Assembly: GCA_020747015.1 (NCBI GenBank)
Contig: JAGTJM010000023.1
Span: forward strand, 477,519 to 541,518
Direction of reading: 5' to 3'
From: Pyrenochaeta sp. MPI-SDFR-AT-0127
Lineage: Eukaryota > Ascomycota > Dothideomycetes > Pleosporales > Cucurbitariaceae
Length of the DNA stretch: 64,000 nt
Every line of letters begins with the position of its first letter. Within the stretch, counting starts at the first letter, position 1. The position numbers and the translations under genes were made by a program. Of this stretch, positions 33,776 through 45,084 are shown piece by piece. The notes beneath the pieces are model-generated. The model saw only the letters and a list, made by a program, of their open reading frames with translations. It was not told the DNA's origin and made no database searches.

Positions 33776-35057
33776 CTACGAGCTGGAACTGGCATCAACC
33801 GCTGTACCGCTCTCGCTTGTGTCCTTCTTGGCCTCTTCTGTCTTTTTCTGAGCAGCCATTTGCCATGCGGGAATGGCTCGGCCACTTGGTAGCCTGCTGT
33901 ATGGTGAAGCGGCAGGCTTCTCGGTGGTGGGAGTAGATGTAGACGCAGTGCTAGCGCTGCTGGCTCCTTGGGCATCAGTTGCGTTGGTACCGTTTGTCTG
34001 ATCAGTAGGCGCGGTGACAGATGTGGACTGCGGCGCTGGCGATGCGGAGACAGATGTGCCGTTCACGTTGGGCGTTGGAGTGTGGCTCTGTTGCTGGCCT
34101 GCGCCATAGTAGCTTGGGGTCGTGGTAGCAGGGCGCGCAGTTCCGGAACCCATCCTATTACCGACCAAGGTCTTTAAGCTTTTGAGCTCAGTTGACAGTT
34201 CCTTCAGTCGGTTGTCGGTTGCTTCTTTCTGTGCGTCCAATGCTTTTGGTATTAGATCCCTCAAACCACGAACATCATCTTCAATACGTCTGTTATCGTC
34301 TCCTTGTCTCTTGGAAGACTCCTTTAAGCTCGCCAGCACACTCTCCACTTCACCAAGCGCATTGTCTAGTCTGGCTGTTCTTGCCTCTTCCGATACCTTG
34401 AGCGCGGAGGTGTCGGTATTAAGTTGCTCCAGCAGATCGAACGCACGCTTGAAGGATTCGTCGACGGAAGCCTTGTCCTGCTCCAGTTGGGGTTGTGTAG
34501 GCGGCTGAACCAGAGGCAAAATATAACGCTTTGCTGTAAAGTACAGTCCGTAGCCCACACCTCCCATCACTGTTGCCATGATGAAGTAGTCTCGCCAGTC
34601 GCGTTTCGGCGGTCTGTTATCAGGTTAGCATCTCGAGCCCCGTGAGATCTAAACCGTCGCTGCTCACTCTGGCGGTGGCGGAGGTGGCCAATACCCCTGT
34701 TGAGGGTAGCCTCCATACGCTGGGGGTGGTGGCCCGGATCTGTATCCATAGTTGGGAGGAGGTGTGGAACTTTGTGATGGTGGAGATGAGGGAAGACTTG
34801 GGTCCTCGGCGGCGCGCGCGAGTGATAGATCGACCTCTTCTTGGGTGAGGTTCTTCGACTGGAGGAAGGCGATGCGCTTCTCAAGAGGCGCGCCGGCAAC
34901 GGAGGGATCTTGAAGGACTGCGAAGGTGATTAGGATGAAGCATGTGAGTGTGTTGCTAAAGCGTCAACATACAAGAGACCTGCTTTCAGTCAGTATGAAC
35001 AGTTGGGCTTGCAGACGCAGAACTCACAGCAGACGTTATGAGGTCCTCGCGGACCAT
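33776..35057 (-). CDS. pex14: Peroxisomal docking protein PEX14
   Basis: Four exons: 35057-35028, a 7-nt microexon 34979-34973, 34917-34668 and 34613-33776; 374 residues. Splicing rebuilds the conserved N-terminal domain M-V-R-E-D-L-I-T-S-A-V-S-F-L-Q-D-P-S-V and R-I-A-F-L-Q-S-K-N-L-T-Q-E-E-V, which binds PEX5 and PEX19. A Pro-rich segment precedes the single hydrophobic segment after K-R-D-W-R-D-Y. A long coiled coil follows (residues about 140-215), then a Ser/Thr/Ala-rich tail. It works with PEX13 and PEX17 to dock cargo-loaded receptors at the peroxisome. The reading frame across residues 10-14 is correct only if the 7-nt exon is used, so the microexon is well supported. Confidence 0.92.
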
Positions 35058-36012
35058 GTTGGCTTCCTGTTGCGCAATGCCAATAGCATGCGCAGAGTGG
35101 ATTATGAATGAAGGAAGGGGTGCTGAACTCTGGCAGAGAATCGCGAGATGATGAGCCGAATGCTGGGGGCGGGTATGCCTCGGCTCGCATCATCGGCGGC
35201 TCCGCGGCTTCCTCACGTGGCGCGGCGCAACTCTTTGCCCACTTCGATCCAATAACGCGAGACTACCCAAATTCAAAGTCACGGACCCCGGATCATATTA
35301 CATACTGGTAGCAAACCGGATCTCTAATCATTGAATGCCCCTCCCATAAAGTCCTCTGATATTGCAAAAATGAAATGCAATTCTACCCTCTTCTCACTAT
35401 CCTCCACAACCGGCGAATCCAAGGGCCTCCCTATTGCTACTGCCTGCTTCTACTAGAACTCGCTCGCTCGCCGCGACCATCATCTGCATGCAAAAGCCTC
35501 GCTACCTTTCTTTGACCCGCTGCAGCATGCTCAATTTCACCAGTGTCCTCCAATTTCTTCCTCAGTGTCTCTGCGGTTCTCTCCCACTCATTCGAATAAA
35601 CGACTTTGACATATGCCGTTCGTGCTATATACAATCCGAGATGACTTAAGCGCGGTAAATGTTTTATCAGCACGGTCTAAAAGACTATCACAAATAAAGT
35701 TTGTTGGAATGAGCCATCTCTTCCCTTGATAGTCGTTCATGTGCCGGGTACCATAGATTAGACAGTATCTGCCCACAATGGTCCCTGGGATTGGTAGGGT
35801 AGCATATGTTCCAGGCCTCAGGGCACAAATGTCTGCGGATAGTACTCTCTTAGCTTGATTAATCCTGTAGTGGTGATCAAGAAGGGCACTGCAGGGTCGA
35901 CTTACTAAGTTCTGTACCTTGCAGAGCCAATGCACAGCTTTCCGGCTCTTATCACAGGGGACTCCTTCAACTAAAGCCAGCATGGTCAAACATTTCTGAC
36001 TCCTTCATTCTC
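35058..36012. other. Intergenic, PEX14 promoter and HET-relic 3' flank
   Basis: A GC-rich stretch at 35180-35240 lies upstream of PEX14. A 133-codon minus-strand frame at 35588-35989 may be an unreadable continuation of the HET relic, but it has no recognisable motif. Confidence 0.4.
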
Positions 36013-37887
36013 CTACTCGAGGATCAAAGTTCTCTCCTCGAAAGCTCCGTACCATTTTTCCATACTCTGTGTCGCATCGTACCATCCTCGTCGGTCCAGT
36101 CCTTGTACTCCAATCCTTGTGTAGTGGCCTGCGCTTCCTTCGACTGACTTAAGGAGCAGAAAGTACTGCATTGTTGATCCGAGCCTCTTATCATCGAGTG
36201 TAGATGTGAGCAACTGTAACAAGAGCACGTCTTTGATAATTTTTGATCCCTCCCACTGAGACGGGTAGTCGAAGTCGGGCGCTAGGATAGACACGCGATG
36301 TCTATATAGAGGGAAGAGTCTAATCCCACTTGTACTACGATTGTAAAACGATATGCGTTGAGTTTTGCCGCGGACAACAAACTTCCCGTCGGACGGCACC
36401 GAATGGATCTGTCCCAGAGAGCGTGATCTCTGAATCGAGTATTTGAACTTGAACGCTAGACAATGTTTCGGATGCCTCTGTTCGCATAGCCATCGCGCGT
36501 ATGGGATGGTCATGATCAGCTCATACCTTCCAGATGACCCTGAAACTGTGCGAAGCCCATGTCCATGAAGGTCCGTTACGTGAGTGCGTTTAGGTGAATG
36601 CGTCCGCCGAGCGTTGCCATGTCAAACCCAATGCAAGCTCTTCAAACCAAAGCCCTGATAAAAATTGCATGTGGCTACCTTGAGCAATTTGTTTCGCAAT
36701 GGCACTGATCGCTGGTAGTCTATCAGAGGCGAAAGTAATGGCTCGTTTGGAATATTCAGGAACAATTTTGGAGTACCAAAGGTGCGACGCTCGCCCTTGC
36801 TCTGCGAACAAGGTGTCCGGGCTTGCATCCTCCCCAAATAGACAAGGCCCTTCAACGTTGTGTTGTCCGCGTCGGCATTACCAAAAGAGCCCGTGGTCAG
36901 TGCAATGAATTATGCGCAGAGCCATCATTTCTTCTTGAAAAGCCCATGCCCTATTTGAGAGGGGTCGCCTGGTAGGTATTGCTCTTCCGTTTGTAAGGAG
37001 CAAGGTGCTCTCCTGACCCTCTGGCAGGATTACAGGTATTTGCCAGTTGAGATCCGCCCCGTTATCAGGAAAAAGGCCGCCATGTGCATCAGCAGCCATG
37101 TTTGCCGCAATCTATCTGGCCCATTTTCATAGACTCTGACTCCCTGTCTTCTCTTAGAATCCTGAAGGATGCAGAGCGAGTGAATCCACAAGTAATCCAC
37201 AAGTAATCCACAAGTAATCCACGCCCATTGTGCGCGTCAAGTCTATCGCGTGTTGATATGTGAGAGGCATAGAAGAATACTCAATTTCAGATATTCTAGC
37301 ACTTTGGCTCTTGGTGAATAGTTTCGCAGTATCTCCCAGTCCTCCGGGGCCCCAGTAATAGCTAAGAGTGGCATAATCAGGGACGCGATCACTTAGGCCC
37401 AACTCTACAAGCTGGATGTTTAGAGACACGGATCTGAGATTGAGCAGTCGATGGGGTGTACCTATATCGACATCGTCGGAACTGTTTGGAGCACTACATT
37501 CATAACTAGCGAGGCATGATTTAGCCGCTGCTTTACCGCCGTCACGGATTCCGGCGAGTTAGTGTAAGCCCATGCCTCCCACGCAGCAATACCATATGTG
37601 ATCGCAGGGTCATCTGGAGCAAACAAAAATTGGCCCTGCACAGCTTGCCGAACTTGGAGTATTACCCTTCTTTGCACGGACAATGTATCTGCAGATTTGG
37701 TTGCGAACATATTGTGGGACAATGAGCAACGCGATCGGTTCCTAGCCAGATCAACAAGCGTCTGCGCATGGGAGTATCCGCTAAGAGAAACAAGGTCGAC
37801 TATATTGATCATCTTGCAGAGATTGCAAATTTTTGCATCTTTCTTATGCTCTTCTAGCGTATCAGGGTCATGTATGACCTCCATCAC
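36013..37887 (-). pseudogene. Decayed HET-domain gene
   Basis: HET-protein pieces lie in order on the minus strand but in shifting frames. They are an N-terminal segment with C-N-L-C (from 37887), then Y-A-T-L-S-Y-Y-W-G and V-D-Y-L-W-I, then I-A-A-N-M-A-A-D-A-H-G-G-L-F-P, then L-S-N-R-A-W-A-F-Q-E-E, and finally a C-terminal F-L-L-L-K-S-V-E-G segment. Lesions include a frame change near 37530, an 11-bp repeat expansion at 37183-37222, frame changes between 37100 and 37180, and a TAA after L-F-W near 36877 where HET proteins usually have Gln or Glu. An intact HET protein would act in incompatibility or defence cell death. This copy cannot make one. It is separate from, and not a fragment of, the nearby NLR. 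Confidence 0.8.
37183..37222. repeat. 11-bp tandem repeat, 3.6 copies
   Basis: The unit AATCCACAAGT occurs at 37183, 37194 and 37205, followed by a partial copy AATCCAC. On the coding (minus) strand the array lies exactly within the codons for D-Y-L-W-I of the HET motif. Removing two units (22 bp) restores V-D-Y-L-W-I-H-S-L-C-I-L-Q-D in one frame. Confidence 0.95.
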
Positions 37888-38710
37888 GGTACAGATTGTT
37901 GACTTTGAGCCAATGATTCAGATTGTATTCATGTAAGGTCAGACACTGACAATTTAGCGTGCAGAAGGCAACAGGTTAGACCCAATAGTCTGCTAGGAGG
38001 ATATTCTAGAAAATTATGTTTAATTTTTTGTGTAGCGGTTGAACGAGTACTACCACTGTGAAGAAGAGGCTCTGAACCAAATGCTTTGGCTACATTAAAC
38101 GAATGAATGCGGGGTTCGAAAGGCTGACAATCGCATGGCTTAGTATTATATAACTGCTTCCACTAGAAACTTTTCGGCCAGCGAAGAGGGACGCTTCGAA
38201 ATTTAAAGCGCAGCCCAGAGACGCTAAACAAAAAGTACTCTCCTTGGCTGGACCGTAGCTTCACACAAGTGTGCATGAAGAAGTACAGAAGCAAAAATGC
38301 TACTAACAGCGATTGCTCAGGCAAGACACGAAGCTATAGCTAGTAATCTCAGCCGACGGTTCGTCAAGGGAGTACTCTCAGCCGTAAACTTCGACTTGCT
38401 ATCAGTGGTTGTGGAAGTACATTTATTCTATGGAACTATTTCGAACTTCCTATGGCACAGAACCAGGTTTTGCGGTCTTCGCTATATATAGAAATAAAAC
38501 TTGAATTATAGAAAGCATAATTAAAGTGAATTTTACAGCGACTCAATCCCTTTATAAGTCTAGTCCACTTCTCTATTCTTTCTTCCAGATACATACACAC
38601 ATTCAAACACATAGACATACGCTTTTGTACACAGTCTCAGACACACTGTCATACTCTTATACACCATAAACACAAGCAAAGACACATCTGAACGAATATC
38701 AACAGCCAAC
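37888..38710. other. Intergenic, AT-rich
   Basis: No gene was recognised. A run of ACACA-type sequence at 38580-38680 forms the apparent leader of the next gene. Confidence 0.45.
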
Positions 38711-39385
38711 ATGCAACAAAATACGAAATCAGATCAAAAAGCCAGTATCGCAGAGAATGCAGTTGGCCTAGAGCAGATTCTTGCCCAGCACGGTAGAGTC
38801 GAGAGCAAATCCAAGCAAAGTGTACAAAACGGCTTCAATTTGTCTGCACCTCAAAGTGCCGGAATAAAAAAACCGAAGCAAAAAAGGCCTTTCTCGGGAA
38901 GGAGAAAGGTCAGCGACACTTCCAGCTGCAAGCGTATCGGTCAGAATACCAATCAACATGCGGTTCCTGCTTCAAATTTCATCAAGCCGCAAATTAACAA
39001 ATCCCGTCGCGTGGACAAATTACTGAAGCAATTTTCACCTCTATCAACTTCGTCGATAAAAACAGAGCCAGGGCTTGAAGTAAATGATAATACTTCACTA
39101 AAGCCACTCAAGCCAGCAATCATTAGTGATTTGAAGAGGAATAAACGGATCACAAAAAGTGATTATGCAAAACGGTTGGCGTGGGAAATCTTTTCTTTAC
39201 GGGAGCATGACAGGGACGATCGAGGACTAAATGCGATGATAAAGTCGGGACTGCGGGAGAGTGAGATGGAGAAGGATTTGATGGGCCACCAGAACAAGCT
39301 TCCAGAGTGGAGGAAGTTGAGGACGGGAAAATTCGCCATGGAAAGACTGATGGAGGACACAGGCAAGGGGACTACATCCACATAA
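38711..39385 (+). CDS. Unrecognised basic 224-residue protein
   Basis: A single ATG frame of 224 codons, more AT-rich than its neighbours. The product is hydrophilic and basic, Lys/Ser/Gln-rich at the start, with two K-K-P-K-Q-K-R-like clusters that suggest nuclear location. The last 80 residues look more ordered, containing D-Y-A-K-R-L-A-W-E-I-F-S-L-R-E-H-D and a charged helical end. No family is recognised. It may be a lineage-specific gene of the accessory segment. Its 3' end is only 71 bp from the convergent dehydrogenase gene. Confidence 0.6.
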   Translation: MQQNTKSDQKASIAENAVGLEQILAQHGRVESKSKQSVQNGFNLSAPQSAGIKKPKQKRPFSGRRKVSDTSSCKRIGQNTNQHAVPASNFIKPQINKSRRVDKLLKQFSPLSTSSIKTEPGLEVNDNTSLKPLKPAIISDLKRNKRITKSDYAKRLAWEIFSLREHDRDDRGLNAMIKSGLRESEMEKDLMGHQNKLPEWRKLRTGKFAMERLMEDTGKGTTST

Positions 39386-39456
39386 GACTCATTGACGATA
39401 CCACAAGGGAATGTGAATTTATACTTTTGAGATATATCGTGTGTCACGTTTCATGT

Positions 39457-40516
39457 CTAGTAATCGTAAAATCCCTTTCCGCTCTTCTTTCCTAACCATC
39501 CTGCGTCAACCATCTTCTTCAACAACACCGCAGGCCTATACTTGGAATCTCCAGTGTCGTGGTACAGCACCTGCATAATCGCCAAGCACGTATCGATACC
39601 AATGAAGTCCGCCAACTGCAATGGACCCATGGGCACATTTGTGCCGTTCTTCATGATGCTGTCAATATCCTCTTTTGCGCCTATACCTGTTTCTAAGCAA
39701 ATGACTGCCTCGTTGATGTAGGGCATCAGAATACGGTTGGCAAGGAAGCCAGGTGAGTCTGCTGATTTCGAAGCGATCTTGCCCATTCTTTCGCAGAAGG
39801 CGATCGCAGTGTCGATGGTATCCTGGGAAGTTTGCAAACCGGTGATGATCTCAACACCCTTTTGAATTGGTACCGGATTCATGAAGTGCGTGCTAATAAC
39901 ACGGGACGAGGCAGAAAGATCAGTTGGGTCTTTCGTTGTGCTCGCGGCAATCTTAGTGATGGAGATTGAAGATGTGTTTGTTGCCAAGATGGCGTGTGAA
40001 GGGCAGATTTGCGCCAATTGGGAGAATATCTTGTGCTTCAGGTCTGGAATTTCCTGCTTTGGGTTAGATGTCGTGACAGATGCTTGACATCCAATTGCGT
40101 ACTGGGACAGCTTCAATCACGAAGTCAACATCTGACAAGTCTTCTAGCTTGGTACTGGATGTCAATCGTTCTCTGGATGCGGCAGCATCCTCCTTGGAAA
40201 TCCTGCCCTTGCCCACATCCTTTTCGAGGAGCTTCTCAGCAAACTTTAGGCCCTTGTCAATTGATGCTTGTGAGTTGTCGATCAATACGACAGGAACTGA
40301 AGCTCTCTGTGCTGCTACAAGAGCTATTCCAAGACCCTTTACCAATCAATTAGCTGAGTTGTTGTGCTGAGCAGGACTACGTACCATTTGGCCGGCTCCA
40401 ATGACACCCAGCTTCTTTACTTCGGCAGCTGCTCCAATTGTAGGAGTCGAGCTGAAAGTACGGCATTTCTGCGCAGCTACACTTCGAACAATCTGTCTTG
40501 ATGCGGAGGAAAACAT
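39457..40516 (-). CDS. Mitochondrial 3-hydroxyacyl-CoA dehydrogenase
   Basis: Three exons, 40516-40385, 40336-40103 and 40053-39457, with introns of 48 and 49 nt; 320 residues. The first exon is an Arg/Ser-rich mitochondrial presequence ending just before the Rossmann loop G-V-I-G-A-G-Q-M-G, which spans the first splice. Family signatures follow: V-I-E-A-V-P-E, I-L-A-T-N-T-S-S, T-H-F-M-N-P-V-P, P-G-F-L-A-N-R-I-L and M-G-P-L-Q-L-A-D-F-I-G-I-D. The enzyme oxidises 3-hydroxyacyl-CoA with NAD+ and acts in short-chain fatty-acid or butyryl-CoA metabolism. Whether it prefers 3-hydroxybutyryl-CoA or longer chains cannot be read from the sequence. It is divergent from TOF1 across 262 bp. Confidence 0.92.
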
Positions 40517-40778
40517 TTTTGGAAATCTTGCGCGAAGAAAAAATGGTTTCCGTCAATGAGTAACATGTGATGTTGCGAAGGTCTTGAAGACGAGCGGTCC
40601 AGCCGAGGAAAGCCGCCGCGGGCCTAGCCGAGGCCCTTGAATGACGCCGACTCGCATGGAGAAAGCAAAGCCTCAGCCCTGCCTTGGCGAGTTTGACCAG
40701 TTTGTTTCACTTTACGCGTCGACGCGTCTAGAAGTTATCGCGGCACGAGCATCGATTGCCAACTTGTCAACCACGACA
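40517..40778. promoter_or_regulatory. Divergent promoter, dehydrogenase / TOF1
   Basis: These 262 bp separate the two ATGs. The interval contains a GC-rich patch near 40600-40630. An open frame from 40641 runs into TOF1 but lacks family sequence upstream of the ATG at 40779. Confidence 0.5.
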
Positions 40779-43700
40779 ATGGCTCAGACAACGCTGGACG
40801 AGTGGGCAAGGGACCCCGTAGATCCTGAGATTCGCGCTCATGTCTACAGTCTCATTACTGCTGTATGTATTCTTTCTTGTTGCACTGCACACTCTCAATG
40901 CGCCGCTCAAAAGCCCTGAGCTGTCCACGGATCTATAAGCACATTTCCTGCGCGGCATTGAACATGGAGACTATACAGCAATCTCCAATTTCACTTGCTT
41001 TCTTAACTGCCTCTTGGATAAATACTAACGCGCCTGCAGCTCGGTGGCATGGGCGATGAAGGGACGTATTCATTTGGAGATAGCGCTTTGATATGTTTAA
41101 AGGATCTACGAAAATGGCTCAAGTTTGCCGATGGACGAATGAACCGGCGCGATGTCGCACGATGTATGGCCGAAGCGAATCTGGTCAAGGGTGACCTTCT
41201 GGAAATACTGGCCAAGATATCGCCAACGGCGGTGGAAGACAAGTGGAGGCATAAGGTTGCAGTTGCAACATGTAGGTCAGGTTCTATGATTCCTTGGACT
41301 ATACTGACCGAGCGAAGTGGAACTCCTTGTGCCCTTGACGTGGCCATTCGAAATTGACCCAGTCGAAGCGACCGTAAACCACCATCGGCATGGCCCATAC
41401 ATACAGCTCGCTCAGGTTGGATACAAGCGTGCAATCTTGCAGTTTGACCGGGATAGAATCCTCCAGACCGCCGTCAAAATCGCTCTACCCTCAATGGCAG
41501 TGCCGCTTAAGGAACGAACACCACGCGATGAGGGTATCATTCGCATTGCCTTATACTTCATTCGCAACATCGCCATGCTTGCGCCTCCAAGTAGCACGCC
41601 AATGGATATTGATGAGGCTGAGGTGTCCCGATCGACAACCATTGATACCTTCCAGGAGCAGGACATTTTTCAGGTCATTCTCAGTGTTGCATCCAGTATA
41701 GGCGAGGATTTTGTCACTCAGGATGTAATTGTTCTCGAGATTCTCTTTTTCCTGCTGAAAGGCATCGACGCTGAGAAGCTCTTTATGGAGGATAGGAAGC
41801 TCAGCAGTAAGAACGCGGACGAGCTCAAAGGCTTGATCCAAAAAGAGAAGGCAATGCTTGCGGGCTACGCACGCAATGCACCCACACGTCACAACCGTTT
41901 TGGTACCATGATCTGGGTGAAGCGAGACGACGAGAAAGTTACGACTATATCTGGCCAAGACGTGCTCGGAAAGGCACAGGCTAGCATGCAGAAGATGGAC
42001 GAAACCAAGAAGTGGAATAAGCCCAAGCACACTGGGCGAAAGCATGATGGCGAGCAAGAACGAGAAGAGTTTGATTTGCCTGTAGCCTTGACACACTCAG
42101 CTCGAAAGCATGTCAAAGCGTTCGTAGAAGAGTTCCTCGATTCCTCATTTAACCCTTTCTTCCTGCATCTCCGAAAAGCCATCGAGCGCGAGACCGAGCG
42201 AGTGGAGACTCGCCATTCGCGACAATATTTCTACCTAGTATCTTGGTTTCTACGAGCGGAATGTGCGCGACGGCGATCTATGAAGGAGAGAGCAGCAGAC
42301 CCGAAGAGCGTCGAAGTGCTCACTGCCGAGGACGAGAGCTATGGTCTAGTAGCAGAAGTCATGAATCAGGAGACATTTGTTCTATTGAATCGCTTCATGC
42401 AGAGGAGCCAAGATGAAAAGGCATGGCGAGACCTGAATGCTGGGCTAAAGTGTTTCACTCAGATCTTGCTCACTGTACATGAGATGTCCGAGTCGGCGAT
42501 TGAAGACGATCAAGAGATTGCCGAGAATATCCAGAACCGTATTTTCTACGAAGAGTCAACGCATGACCGGATAGTTATGATCCTGCGATCTTACAAAGAC
42601 CAAGGATTTGGCTACCTGGATGCGGTCACAGAGCTTTCGCACGTCTTCTTGCGCATGCTCGAACGCTATGCGAAACAGAATGTCGATTTGCAAATTCGAT
42701 CCAAGCGTCGAGCTCGGAAGATCAAAAAAAAGCAAGCACAGGGACAAGGAGTGGAAGGTGAGGAAGATGGACATGTTTCCGAGACTGAAGACATCCAACA
42801 AGCACAGAAGACCGTTTCAGAACGAAAATTTGACTTCACGCGATTTGCAGCGAAGTTCGTGAATCAAGGTAGCGTCAACACATTCGTCGCTTTCGCCAGA
42901 TACTTTCAAGATTTGGATGCCGAACAGCTGAAGCGTGCGCATCGCTTCTTTCACCGAGTTGTCTTCAAAATGGAGCTCGGTGTGCTCTTGTGTCGAGTTG
43001 ACATACTTCATATGTTCAACAAGATGATGAAAGGCCCCGGAGGTTTAGAACCTGAGTTTCCTGCTTACAAGGAGTGGGACGATTTTATCAAACACTTTTT
43101 CCGACAGGTTGTTAAGAAGGTCCAGGAGAGGCCAGAGCTAGTGGTCGAGATGCTATTTAGCAAGATCCCTGCGACACTCTTCTTCCTTGAGTATGGTTAC
43201 GATCGAGAGTTACCAACCCGGGCACCGCGCGCGCCGGCAGAGCTTGAAGTTAAGCCGGGCATGGAACTGCCCGACCAGATTGGTGTGGCTGTTGGCGTGT
43301 TGGTCAATCAGCAAAAGTCGGACGCCCTTCGGTGGGTGCGAGACGTGCTCACTTTAGCAGCTGAAGAACGCAAGGCTTGGGAAGATGCAGATGAAGCACG
43401 CAAAATGCTGGCTGCTGCAGAGACCTCGAGTACAGAAGAAGCGATAGAGGCGCCGGAGGCGGCAGAGGCTGACACTCTAAAGCCTCCCCCTATTGGTAAG
43501 TATGAATGTGCTAGTCTATTTCCATCCACTAAAGTGTTGCAGTTATTAAGCACGATAATGAAGAGCGCAGGGTAGCAATGTTCAAGGACAACAAACTGCG
43601 CCTACTTATGACTTTAGTTGGTTTTACCAGGCTTGGAGAACATCATGACCCAGATGCCACTTGGGTGGTGCCTTCATTACTTACCTCGAATCAACTGCAA

Positions 43701-44591
43701 GAAGCCATTGATCTGATTCGCAAATTTGAGTTCGCTCCGCCAACCTATGAAGACGGCAAGGGTCCGGAAGATTTACTTCGGAGTAAGACAGCCGCAGCGC
43801 GTCGCTCTACTCGTCGTGTGAATTTTGATGACGATTCAGATGGGATAGCCCGGGATTCCGATGAGGATCGCGGAGAGTATGCCCTAGATGACGCTACCGC
43901 AAGGAAACCGGATGGCGCCCGGAAGAAGCTCAAGCGACGACAGCGGGCAGGGACACCTGTTGAGCTTGATGATGAAGAGAAGAACCAGAGGGCAGAGGCT
44001 CGCCGCATGCGGGAAGCTGAGAAGCAAGCCAAGGTCAAGAGCACAATGTACATTCATGACTCGGATGATGAGGATTGGGACGCGGAGAAGGACGCCGCCT
44101 TCTTCGCACGCGAGCAAGCCCTGCGAGAGGAAACAACGAACACGTTCATGAAATCACTTGCACTGGGGACTACAATTCCTGTCACCTCAAAAAAGAGGAA
44201 AGCTAACGAGCCGGCAAAAGAAAGAAAAAGACGGAAGACACCTCCGAAGAAAAAGGCGATGCCATTCGATGACAGCGAGGACGACGTTGACAAAGATACT
44301 ATTAGCATGAGTAGTAGATCCCCATCCGAGACGGCACTAGATGTCCTAGACGATGATAGTGAGGACGAAGTCACGGACACTCCGCTTTCTTCTCAACATG
44401 CAGGTGCAGGACGGATAACTGACGAAGACACCCCGCGAAAACCGCCCATTGCTGCCCAGAAGGACCAGGATGCTATCATGGCTGATGCAAACGCGGACGA
44501 TGACGATGAAGACGACGAGGTACAGGCCGTACGCAGGCCTACCGCGAGAAACATGCGGGCTGGCTTCATTGTGGATAGTGATTCGGAATAA
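40779..44591 (+). CDS. tof1: TOF1/Swi1/Timeless replication-fork protection protein
   Basis: Four exons: 40779-40862, 41040-41271, 41318-43495 and 43543-44591; 1180 residues. The N-terminal Timeless domain is clear: D-P-E-I-R-A-H-V-Y-S-L, then L-G-G-M-G, and P-L-T-W-P-F after the second splice. It includes the R-H-N-R-F-G-T motif. Further conserved blocks lie in the middle (L-N-R-F-M-Q-R-S and H-R-F-F-H-R-V-V-F-K). The last 350 residues are acidic/basic low complexity with several D-S-D-D-E runs ending in D-S-D-S-E. With Csm3 it stabilises stalled forks and mediates the S-phase checkpoint. An upstream ATG at 40662 and the frame from 40641 were not chosen because the family starts close to D-P-E-I/V-R-A-H-V-Y. 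Confidence 0.95.
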
Positions 44592-45084
44592 GAGGTTAAT
44601 TGGGCATGGCGTTGTGATGGGATATAACTGCATTGAGCGGCGTCCTAGGTTTGTGTTCTCCGCGCTGTCAAATACCCTCTGTCTACGTGAATTCATCATT
44701 CTGTCTCTGTTCAATAATGCTCTTCCTGTGAACACGCACCCAACGACGACGCCTAGTCCACGCGCCGTCCCCACCGCTTCTATGCGAAATACGGATTCCT
44801 AACTCTCATTCATTGTGCCAGCGTGGGATTTTCTTATCTCTTTGTGAAGAAGCATTTTCGCCCTGTCACGTTTGTTGCTCCACCTTGCGAAGCTCTTTCG
44901 CTACTTCCGTGTTTATCTCCCCCAACTCGTCAACACCATCTCATCAACGCCACAAGGTAAGCTCTCCTCCCCACACACGCCTTGCACCACGTTATAGCCA
45001 TGCTAAGTTATCCAGACAGACACGTTTGAACAGATTCGTGCTCGCTGGGAGACGGCTCAGGTGGTCGAGAACCACTCTTCAGAA
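44592..45084. other. Intergenic / 5' leader with probable intron
   Basis: A GTAAGC donor near 44956 and a CAG acceptor at about 45019 could form a leader intron of the next gene. The next gene's frame is open upstream of its first ATG, back to that acceptor, but no ATG was found in the preceding exon. Confidence 0.4.

Noticed and set aside
35588..35989. 133-codon frame as the true C-terminus of the HET relic
   Set aside because: No HET C-terminal features are readable, and the preceding fragment already ends with a normal family-like tail.
41551..42096. 181-codon minus-strand frame
   Set aside because: It is fully inside a well-conserved TOF1 exon and has no family sequence.
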